A stretch of DNA of 64,000 nucleotides. Origin: Vitrella brassicaformis. Taxonomy: Eukaryota > Sar > Vitrellaceae. Shown piece by piece: positions 13,901 through 23,129 of the stretch. The notes beneath the pieces are model-generated. The model saw only the letters and a program-made list of their open reading frames with translations, was not told the origin of the DNA and did no database searches. The DNA is taken from contig CDMY01000452.1 of NCBI GenBank assembly GCA_001179505.1, positions 1 through 64,000 of the forward strand, read 5' to 3'. Made by a program: the position numbers and the translations under genes. Each line of letters opens with the position of its first letter. Positions within the stretch are counted from its first letter, which is position 1.

Positions 13901-15729
13901 TGTGTCGTCGGGTCGCCTACCTCTACGGTGGCTTCCTTGAGGCGGTCGCTGGCCTTCTTGTCGGCGAGGATGCCTCCCAGCACCTTGGCGTACTCGTGAC
14001 AGGCATCCTTGGTCACGCCCTCAAGTCGCATCAACACGCCTACACACACACATACACTCACGGGTCGGTCTGTGTCAGTGTGGTCTTTCCCCCCTCTCAC
14101 CTGTGAGTTTGATCCCCGCGGCCCTCGCGTCTTCGCTGCTCTCTGACTTGCAGCACTTGAGCAAATAGGCCCCCCCACTGCCACTCAGCAGTGTGCGAGC
14201 GTACTTCTGCCGCTCGGATCTAGTGCATGGGGCAACGGTCAGGGCCAGCATGGCCTGCACACGCACAGAGAGAGAAGGTGGGTGGATGGGCAGGAGTGGT
14301 TTCGGAGGTCTGCCGACCTCTAGGTAAGCGAGTCTGTGTGGCGCTTGTGAGAGTGAGCCGCCCTCGAGGGTCGACATCAGCTCACACAACAGACCCTCAA
14401 TCGCTGAACCGTCGCTGCACTGCACTCAGAAACAGAAGGTGAAACAAACAGAAGACGCATCAGAAGACGCATCAGCAGACTGACTTGGTGTGTATTGACC
14501 CACCCTTTCAGTCTGCCTGCCTCGCTCACCTGTGAAGCGACGCTGCAGCAGAGCTGCATCGCATGTTCCCGGGTCTCTGCGCTGCTGGCCTTGAGCAGCT
14601 CAAACACAGCACCGCCCAACAGGGGACGGGCATACCTGCACCACAACCACAACCACAACCACAACCACACACACAGATGCACACGTGCCGGTGTCGCACC
14701 ATCCTCAGGCCTCACGTGGAGATGTCGATCTGCAGGAGGTTGGTGAGCTCGATGACGTAGGTCAGCAGGTTGTCGGGGTTGCGCTTCAGGTACTTGACAA
14801 TCACCGGCACCATCACCTCACCGAAATCCTGACAGACAGACAGACAGACACACGTCTGGTCAACACGGCCGCCCGTCGACTTCTGCTGCCTCTTCGCCCC
14901 AGACCTGCTCTGTCAGGACGTTGAAGATCGGCCTGAATGCCGCCTGGGTCTCAGGCGGCGCCCTCTTCTTGGCCTCCAGCACACACGCACAGTACCTCTT
15001 GGCGACCGCCGCCCGCACCTCACCCGCCCTCTCCCTCTCAGCCTCGCCATCAGCACCACCCAAACGCCGCTTGGCTGCATGCGATATTCGTCGCGCCAGG
15101 GCCGTCACCAGCAGCACTGGGGGCGGGTCCTTGCTGTCCACTATCTTGGTCATGATGGCCACTGCCTTGTCGCTGCGAGCCATCAGGTGCAGCAAAGGGG
15201 TCAGCACTGACGGCTGCAGGCTGGTGGGGAGGTCGATGTTGGTCAGGGACGCTTGCAGGGCGGCCGCGACGAAGGTGTCGGCGAGGAATGCGTCAGGGTC
15301 GCCCTCGAGAAGGAACAGCAGGAAGAGCCGCACGGCCACCGCAAATGCCCGGGGGTCCCCCGTGGTGAGCTTCTTGACGGCCTTGGTGTGCAGCTTGGCC
15401 AGGAAAGGAGCGAACTCCCCCTCCTCCTTCGCAGCCCTCCCCAGCGGCGAAACGAGCTGTCTTGCCAATCCATCCAGCGGCCGGCGGGACGACACACGGG
15501 GCGGCAGGGCGACGACAGCCACATAGGCAGCTCCCTTGAACAGGTCTGGCGTGACAGGCCCCTCCGACAGCACTTCTGTGAGTCGCGTGAGCGCCGCACG
15601 ACGCTCCTTAAGGGAACCCGTGTTGAGCTTTTCAGCCGTTTCCTTGAGAAGCGCCTCGTGGTCGGGTGCGTGGCCGTTGGCCGTGTGTTCTTGTGCGTTG
15701 CCGCTGGCCTGCTCCATCCCGATCTGCAA
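3677..15729 (-). CDS. GCN1: GCN1-like translational activator (HEAT repeats)
   Basis: A very large gene of more than 25 exons, starting at MQIGMEQASG and ending DGDGGNE. GCN1 binds ribosomes and GCN2 and passes the uncharged-tRNA signal to the eIF2alpha kinase. The exons encode HEAT repeats throughout. Segments diagnostic of the eEF3-like and RWD-binding regions are clear: WRTKLGSIELLASM with CAPKQLA (about 9150-9220), VERSGAANGLSEVL (about 8420), RRGVCIGLGEV (about 7075), and GPLIRILGDRF followed by the FLPQLQ repeat (about 5210-5420). A charged low-complexity insert (acidic, about 10760-10860) sits in the middle. Introns are short and filled with CA/TG tracts. The far N-terminal third is more divergent, as is usual for the family. 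Individual exon ends were not all fixed, but the identity is secure. Confidence 0.93.
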
Positions 15730-15980
15730 GCAGCTTCTTCTTCGCAGATGACAAGAGAGATCACCGAATTAAAGACGTGCTGAAATCGATGACCAGCCGC
15801 TATCGGGCTTCCTGCATCACCATCTTGAATGCATGGAAGCCAGAGATCTGCACTTCTGCTGCAAGCTTAGCTCGCAGGAGGGTGGCAGGAGGGAAAGGAG
15901 TCGCCGTCCCAGTATACCGTCGGCGTAGGCATCTCAGCGCCTAAGCAGCTCGAATCGCCACAGATCTCGGTTCATCTGCC
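15730..15980. promoter_or_regulatory. Shared divergent intergenic region
   Basis: These 251 bases separate the start codons of GCN1 (minus) and the phosphatase gene (plus). Unlike most non-coding DNA in the window it is free of microsatellites. No TATA box or named motif was identified. A bidirectional promoter is inferred from the gene layout only. Confidence 0.45.
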
Positions 15981-16181
15981 ATGCCGGAGTGTCCCCGCTT
16001 CAAGCTCTATCCCGCCTCATCCCGTGACTCACTCGTCTACGGCACCGAGCGGCCAGGGTATAGCCCAGACAACGAGAAGCCCGGCGCCGTCGCAACGGAG
16101 CTCGTGGATGAGTGGGCCGCGCACATGAAGGAGCATGGCGTGAAGCGCATTCTCTCGCTGCTCGGCGACGATGAAGGTATG

Positions 16182-16212
<31 letters not shown>

Positions 16213-16621
16213 GCGCTCACAGGGATCTGAGGCAGAGAGTCCCACCCTCCCTGTTATGTGGCCCATGTGTGCAGTCGAGTGGTACGCCGAGCCCATCGAG
16301 ACCACGCTGGCCAAGCACGGCTTCGACAGCACCCACTACTCCCGCACATCGGTGTTCAAGCCTGGTGCCATGGACGTCATGCTGGCGGCCTTCCAGGCAG
16401 CTGAGGCGGCCAACGAGCGCATCGTGGTGCACTGCTCAGGCGGCACCGGCAGGGCCACTCTCGGCCTGGCCACCTGGGTGGCGACCAAGTATGGCCTCAG
16501 TGCCGAGGAGGCGGTCAATGAGGTGGTGGAGTTCGGCAATGCGACAGGTGTGCCGAGGAAGCTGAGCCCGGTGAAGCTGGAGACGCTGCTCAAGGACAAA
16601 TGCCTGCAGGGGAAACACTGA
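15981..16621 (+). CDS. Tyrosine/dual-specificity phosphatase
   Basis: Two exons, 15981-16176 and 16275-16621, joined in phase 1 by an intron that opens with a long CA tract and ends in tgtgcag. The product is 180 residues. The catalytic loop is HCSGGTGR, the Cys-x5-Arg signature of protein tyrosine phosphatases. Upstream DDEVEWY and the N-terminal YGTERPGY resemble the small cyanobacterial and archaeal PTP-like phosphatases, and the length fits a stand-alone DSP domain. There is no signal peptide or membrane segment, so a soluble cytosolic enzyme is likely. Substrate unknown. It lies head to head with GCN1. Confidence 0.85.
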
Positions 16622-17599
16622 CTGATGGCGGGGGCGAGGGGCTGGCTGGCTGGCTGTCGTGGGTTGGCCGTTTTGTAGTTGGTGGTGGTTGTGCCTTCCT
16701 GGTGTTGCTGCTGGTGCTTATTTATCTTGTGGATGGATGGTTGGTTCTCACGTCTTTTTCGATGAGGCTGACGGGGACGAATGAATGGACATACATTCAT
16801 CTGGCTGTCTGTCTGCCTGATGACTGCATTGAATCAAGTTGCAAATCAGCCAGGGTGGTTTGCCGTGTCTATGTGTGTCTCTGAGTGATCGGGAGACTAT
16901 CATGGGTGGCCTGATCAAGTCATGGACGGCTGCAGCCAACCAAACGAACAACTAGTCCGCCAAGAACAAATTCTCTCCTCCCGCCACACACGTGTTGCTT
17001 TGTCTTTGCCTCTCCCCTTTTGTGTTTCCTTGCCTTTGTGGTGTTTGTGTACTAGGGTGTCTCTCTCTCTCGTGTGTGGTTGGGTATCTGGCTCTCTCAC
17101 TGACGGGTGCGTGTGTATTGGTCGCTTTGTCTGTCTGTGGTGATGTTGTCTGCCCGATTTGGTGTGTGAGAGAGCCGCCAAATGCACACACAGAATCCAT
17201 CCACGAGCCGATGGTGCTGGTGGAGACGGCGAGAGTGACGAAGGCGGCATCTGCTGGCTGCGAGACGTCAAGCACGCCTCAATCAATCGCATGTGGCTGG
17301 ACGCCTCAGGGCATCGGACCTTGACAGTGCTGCCCTGCTGGTGCTGCTGCTGATAATGCTGAGGGGCTGGCCGTGGTGGCTGGGTCGGGGCGGCACATGA
17401 GGGCGGGCGAGACGACGACAGAGAGGGCCATAGTGATTGACTGCTGGGTCAGAGTCGGTACGAGTACCGGTTTGCTGGACGAGTGGTGTTTCGGTCAGCG
17501 GCTGCTCATTCGCTGGGGCCGGCTGCTCCTGTCTGTTGCTGAGGGGAAGAGGATGGCCTCCTTGCAGAGAACACACAGCAACGGTCAAGGGACACACAC
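16622..17599. other. Intergenic, microsatellite-rich
   Basis: No gene is supported. The stretch holds TGG/TTTG-rich DNA, a segment near 17160-17200 resembling the repeat-unit flank near 19465-19500, and a plus-strand reading frame at 17159-17353. That frame contains a non-repetitive, protein-like run (with ICWLRDVKHAS) that could be a gene remnant; no start, splice sites or homologue were found. Confidence 0.5.
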
Positions 17600-18026
17600 A
17601 GCTGTGTCATCGATGTGAGTGGCCCTTATCGGCCAGACGTGTGTGAGACTCACCGGTCCGGTGTGATGACGAGCAGCAGGGCCGCGACGGCGGGAGCCAA
17701 CAGAGACAAACGCACCGTGAGCTGCTGGGAGTCTGCTGGGGGCTTCAAAGGACAGCAGGGGGAGGGGCAGGGGACTCAAAGGAGGTGAGCACTTTGTCGA
17801 CAGACAAAAGGAAAAGAAACCCCGATCCTGCAGGAGGCCAGAAACTCCGTCAACCTGGCAGCGCCGAAACAATGTGCCATCAACGGCCACTGGCAAGCCC
17901 GGTTTTGGGTTTTCGCTCGTTTTGCGCCTGTGTGTGGCCGTCGGCGAAGCGGTCCTTGTTGTGTTCTCTCTTGTCGGCTTCAGTCGCCCTCCCCGCTCCC
18001 ACTCACTGACCAAGGAGGCCTCAGTG

Positions 18027-19028
18027 ATACGGTTGTCTGTGCTGTCCGGATCCCCTGCCGTCCTGTGGCTCGTGGTCTTACTGGCAGGTGGGCACCGCCC
18101 TCACACACCACGCCACTCTGACACCTCTCTGTCTGTCTGTCTCTCTGCTCTGCTGGCCGTCTGTGTGTGTGTGTGGTGTGTGTTGTCAGCCTTTCCCTCG
18201 TGGCTGGTGCAGCTGTGTGCCGCGAGCGGTGCCGGCCTCCTCCGCCCCAACACAGCGCCCACCTTGACCAGCGGCAATGACACCGCGGCCGGGGCCGAGA
18301 AGAGGCGATTGCACCCGCCAGGCGCCGAGTACGCTCACACACACGGCCGGCCAGCCGTGGTCTCTTGACACACGTGGCCGCCTGACATTGTCCTGTTTGT
18401 TTGTCTGCAGGTGTGTGTGTTCTGCGGAACAGTTTAACCAGGGCCAATGTGACCCCAACACCATACCGATCATCGTCACCGGCCGCGGCGAGGTGCGCAC
18501 CCAACGACACTGAGCCCATCGAGGCGATGCATCATTGGACACACACGGGAGGGCCTGTAGTGTGCACTCGTGTGTCGTGTCAGTTTCGAATCGGGGCCAT
18601 TTCTATTCAACCCACGAGTCCTGGCCTTGCTTTCGGTGTAGTCGCAGTGGCCTCCATCGGCGGTGACCCCGTGGAGGAGATGGATGACAGAGTGGATGAC
18701 GTCGAAGTGGTAAGCAAAGCGCACCTTCTGTGTGTAGGGCCGTGGATGACCCGACTCAATGTAGAAGGAGTTGCCTGACGGAGTATTGGGTCAGGGATCC
18801 GTCGGCTACATAACAACTATCGAAGTCCTTGAGTTTGAGGTTGACACGTATTTTGTCGACATCATGGTCACATTCATCGAGGGCGGCACCACGCGAGTCG
18901 AAATAGCAGAGGATTGCGCTTTGCGGGTTGTTGAATGCCTGGATGATGGTGACTGCACTGAGGGAAACATAGGTTTGCGGGTATGTGACGACAATAACCT
19001 ATGTTTCCCTAACCCTGTCCCGCCTTAG
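18027..19028 (+). CDS. Cys-rich secreted family, copy 2 (start codon lost)
   Basis: Exons 18027-18087, 18190-18328, 18411-18492, 18584-18709 and 18765-19028 join in consistent phases (1, 2, 0, 0) to one open frame. The order is: hydrophobic leader, GAGLLRPNTAP segment, CSAEQFNQGQC, GVVAVASIGGDPV, then an ITTIEV...VDIMVTF beta-like region ending in C-x-DDGDC and a short tail. The ATG used in copies 1 and 3 is ATA here, and the second in-frame Met of exon 1 is CTG, so the start is unclear. The frame stays open upstream to about 17874 without an ATG. Either an upstream exon supplies the start or the copy is silent. Function unknown; a secreted protein is inferred. Confidence 0.45.
18961..19010. 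repeat. Perfect 15-bp inverted repeat in last exon
   Basis: Positions 18961-18975 (agggaaacataggtt) are the exact reverse complement of 18996-19010, with a 20-base loop. The repeat sits inside the coding end of copy 2. The arms supply the codons between the DC motif and the C-terminus, and no equivalent is seen in copies 1 or 3. Confidence 0.9.
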
Positions 19029-20230
19029 ACTGTGAGCGTCAGATGAGAGGGACAGGGAGAAATTCATGATGTGTCTGTCGTGTGCCTACTAATTTACTTA
19101 CACACCACCCACACCCACAGAGTGAGATGGACGCTGCTTTTTTTATATGCAGGGACGACGTTGTGTTTCGTGTCGTCTCGCTGTCTGTCGGTGTGTGTGC
19201 AGACGTGACATACACAGAATGGCCGTGGGCGGGCGGGGCAGTGTGTCTGTGCGTTTCGCTGACAGAGAGAGGGAGGGGGTGCGGTGATGACGACTGTTGA
19301 GTCGGCCTGAATGCGACGATGTGTGCCTCTCGGATGTCTCTCTCTCTCCTTTGTGTGTGTGGGTGTTTTGGCCATCTGACTGACTGACTGACTGCTGTGT
19401 GGGTGTTGTGTGTCTCTCTGTGCTGCCTCCGTGAATGCTCTGTCTGTGGTGATGTCTGACCGATTGTGTGTGTGAGATCCGCCAAATGCACACACAGACA
19501 CAGAGGGAGGGGGGCGATATCGGCGTGGCGTGTGCGGTTCAGTGAGGCCATCAAATGAGGGCTGCATGCTGGTGTTTTTCTAATGTGCAGACACACAGGC
19601 AGAGAACAAATGTGCCCGACACGCGAGAGGGCTCAGGTGTGTGTGAGGGTGCGGCGGCGGGGTGGGTCAGTGTGTGTGTTTCCACGGAGGACTGACTGAC
19701 AGAGAGGGGAGGGGGTGTGGTTGATTTCTGTGTGGCTGGCTCGCTCTCCCTCTGTCTCGCAAATGTGCGAGCGGCCCAGGGAGTGTGTGCGATGCCCTCG
19801 TGGGGCCGTTGATGCGACCCGCCTGACTGGCCGATTGGTGTGTGTGAGGGGGGGCAAAGGCAGACAGCCGGCCGCCTGTGGGAACGGCTGAGCGGTCGTC
19901 ATGTCTGTCCGCCTGTCTGTCTGTCCGTCTGTCTGTCGGTCCGTCTGTCTGTCTGTCGCATTGGGTGTGGGGGACACTCGTGAGTGATTGTGGGTGGGTG
20001 GTGGGCTGACTGTCTGGGGAGAGGGGAGGATGCAGCCATGTCCGTCTGCAGTGGTCAGACAGGTGTGTTGGGGTCTATTATACCCCCCCCCACACACAGC
20101 CAGCCGTGCAATGCACAGACACACACATCTGTACAGTCCATCTGACGAGGAAGGGTGGGAGGGGGGCATTTGGTCAGCGATGGCAGACAGACAGACAGAC
20201 AGACAGGTAGGCCGTTAGGTCGTGCGGGAG

Positions 20231-20971
20231 GACAGAAGGCTCACTTAGAGAAATCTATGTCTCGCCTTTTCTGTTTTGGTGGATGCCGTGAGATGCGGCA
20301 TGGGTGTGTGTCTGTTACCACGGAGGTCTGACTGACAGGGAGGGGAGGGGGTGGGGTCACTGTGTGGGGCTGGCTCTCTCTCTCTCTGTCTCTGCCTTTG
20401 TGTGACGGAATCGAATCAAGCCATGGAAATGTCGGAAATATGAAATGTACACAGCCAGCCACCCGAACAACAACCAAACAGCAAGTCATGTGTTGTTGTT
20501 TGTCTTCTGCCTGTCGATCAGTTTCCCAGCGACAGACACGACAAAGAGCCAACCAACGTTTTGCGCACACGTCCGTCGTGTCCGGGCCTTGCAGGATATA
20601 AAATGTAGGTAGCGATTGAGGGATTCCTCTCCTCCCCTTTCCTCTCTCTCCCTCCTCCGCCACACACGCAGACCACGCATGGCTCAAACCACAGACACGC
20701 ACCACACGATGGCCGGCATAGCTGTGCATTCAACCGCTGCTCTCCCGTTTTCGTCATTTCTTTTTTGTTTTGTTTTTGGTCTTTCTCCGCGTTCCTGGCT
20801 GTCACATCTCAGGCTAAGTCGGCAAAAAACAACAAGGACGGGCCATCTCGCTCGCGCCCCCCCTTCGGCCAGACAGCTTCCATGCACAGGGTCAGCCAGG
20901 CAAAAAGAGGGCAGGCAGTTGAAAGGAAAAGCAGCCAGTCCATCTATCCAGTCAGTACTTCAATCAGGCGG
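20231..20971. other. Intergenic with degenerate repeats
   Basis: No gene is supported. 20310-20400 repeats part of the copy 2 flank (compare 19670-19750). 20570-20620, including tataaaatgta, resembles 23090-23145. This is the 3' side of the PP4R2-like gene on the minus strand. Confidence 0.5.
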
Positions 20972-23038
20972 CTAATGGTGGCGGCCCTCCCGGCCCCTCC
21001 GCCGGAAGGCATATGGGGCGCCTTCCTTCCACAGGTTGAGCTGCTGCTGCTGCTGCTGGGCGGCTCCCTTGTACGCCGGCATGTCCTCGATCTCGCGCTC
21101 CAGGCGGGACTTCTTGGCGGTGCCGTGGCTGGCCTGCTGTCCGTCGCCATCATTCCTCTTGCGCTTGTCCCTCCCGCCGCCCGCACCCTTGCCCGCCATG
21201 CCGCCCGCTGCCGCCTTGAGGCACATGTACTTCTTCCTTGCGCGTCTGTCGCGCCGCTTCTCGCGCGCACACCTCCTGATTGATGGGTCGATGCACACAT
21301 AGATGTGTCGATCTCTCTCTCTCTCCACATGGATGAGTGTGTGCGCGTATCAATGAATTGTGTACTTCCCTGTGCCCGCTCTAGGCCTTCCAGCTTGGCC
21401 AACTCATACTGGTGCCGTGCAGAGAAGAGGTCGCGGCTTGCCAGCGCCACCGTGTCGTGCGCTCCAGCTCCAGCTCTTCGATGCGCTTCGACATCCACTC
21501 CAACTCGTCTCCTTACCTGCGTCCATCCATCCATCCATCCATCGATTACATGCATACTCCCTGTCTGTTTGTGTGTGTGTGTGTGTGTGGTGCTTCCCTC
21601 TCTCTGTCGCCCTGCTTACACGTCCAGCCTATCCCGCGCCTTGTGCAGTTCAGCGAAGAGTCGATCGTTCTCCTCCCTAACAACCCTGCAGAAGAGCAAT
21701 GAACCGATGTCAAGTCATTCATAGGCAAACACGTATGTGTGCATGTGGGAGGCCTGTTTGTTTGTGCAGAAGAATCGACTCACCGGGCCACCTCGCTATT
21801 GTCTTGAGCTGCTGGCTGCTGAGAGTCGAGCGGACGGCCACAGAGGTCTAGACCAACCTGACATGGCCATTAAAGAGCGGATACCAATCACAGCCAACCC
21901 GCCATCGGTTGAGATGCATATGGACGGATTTCTCTGTCATCTTTGTGCATTTGTGTGTGTGTGCGGGTGGGTGAGCTGAGGGCGTTTCGTTCGATGCTTG
22001 CTCCCCGTTCCGCGTTGACAGCCAATGACGAGACACCAACTACAGAGAGACAGAGAGAGACACGACTGTCATCGACACACCCACATGCACACAGACAGAT
22101 TCCTTGCATGCCCGTCTGTCTGTCGTAGTGCTCTGTATGTATGCTGTGTGCTCACATACATGGCCTTCTGCCTGCCGATTCCCGTGTTGACGCTGACACG
22201 ACCTTGGACACAGCATCGGGCACCACGGCTGGAACAGTGCACACACACCTGTAAGGCCATGGACTCTCTCTGTGTGTGTGTCCCTCTGTCGGTGGACGTG
22301 TAGATCTTCTGAGGGTCGGAGGGCAGCTCGCACAGGCGCTGTATGGTGAACGGAGGCCTGCTCACACCAAAACAGACAGAGACAAATCAAAATGTAGGGC
22401 GTACCCCTTGAGGTTCATGACTGAGCGTGCGACGACATCCACATGACTCTGACGCTCGCGGCTCCTCATCGTGAGCATAATCCTCCAGCACCACCTGCAT
22501 GCATTGACGTGTGCAACCAAGCGAGCGACCAGCCAATAAATCAACCAATGAACCACACGTACACCCAAACAGCGACACACACGCCTTAAGTGTCTCTCTC
22601 TGGGTATCGTATCTTTTGTAAGTGAGTTCCTGACCCACCTAACGCAGCTTAGCGGCGATCCCGCGCTTCAACAGATTCCACGGATACCTGAAAATGCACA
22701 CATACACAGCAAGACGCGGCGATGCACGTATGTATGTATGTATGTATGTAGCTACGTGACGTCGCCCGTGGTGGCGACCTCCCTGATGACCGCCCGCCTC
22801 CAGGTCCTCAGGAAGCCTCGCATGGTCACCAAACGCAGACCTCAGACACCATCCTGCAAATGAAACACACACCGCAACAAACCACCGACACACAACCACA
22901 GGCAGACCGACACATGAGTGAGCCAGCCACCAAGCCACCAATGTGTGTGTGTGGATGTGCCCTCCCTCCCTCACTTTCGATTCGTCGGACCATCTTCCCG
23001 GCCCTGAGACGCAACCGAGACACACGGCGTCTCGCCAT
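20972..23038 (-). CDS. PPP4R2: PP4 regulatory subunit 2-like, with coiled tail
   Basis: The core motif PPFTIQRLCEL with DPQKIYTSTD (about 22275-22355) is the hallmark of PPP4R2, which targets protein phosphatase 4. Upstream exons fit the same fold: VIREVATTGDV (about 22750-22800), YPWNLLKRGIAAKLR (about 22642-22688) and SHVDVVARSVMNLKG (about 22405-22450). A later exon reads VSKVVSAST. The C-terminal exons are not typical: REENDRLFAELHKARDRLD (about 21620-21690), a coiled segment near 21400-21500, and a basic tail with SRLEREIED and poly-Gln ending at 20972. At least two places need a frame change to join homologous blocks (about 22455 and about 21450), so the locus may be decayed or contain errors. 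The start (MARRRVS) is tentative. Confidence 0.55.
21040..21120 (-). repeat. Duplicated SRLEREIED/poly-Q exon segment (a)
   Basis: About 75 bases encoding KKSRLEREIEDMPAYKGA plus a Gln run on the minus strand. They recur nearly identically at 23188-23260. In this copy the frame is open to a stop at 20972. Confidence 0.8.
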
Positions 23039-23129
23039 GACACAGAGAGCGAAAGCCGCAAACCCCAGCTGCCTGCATCAACATATGCGCAACGTTTGTA
23101 TAGACGTCCGGGCCCGGCCTTGCAGCATA

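Larger units (their letters stand above)
17600..20230 (+). repeat. Repeat unit, copy 2
   Basis: Plus-strand copy of the repeat unit. The 5' flank (17625-17900) matches the reverse complement of 2910-3180. The five exons lie at 18027-19028. The 3' flank, with CTGT/GTCT and GA-rich tracts, matches both the reverse complement of 250-1730 and, after the N gap, 41612-42000. It is the most complete of the three copies. Confidence 0.7.

Noticed and set aside
4237-15526. Plus-strand reading frames opposite GCN1
   Set aside because: They are mirror frames of the HEAT-repeat exons, kept open by high GC; no splice sites or domains.
18584-18600. ttcgaatc resembling a tRNA T-loop (also near 40808)
   Set aside because: It is the start of exon 4 in the repeated gene family; no acceptor or anticodon stems surround it.
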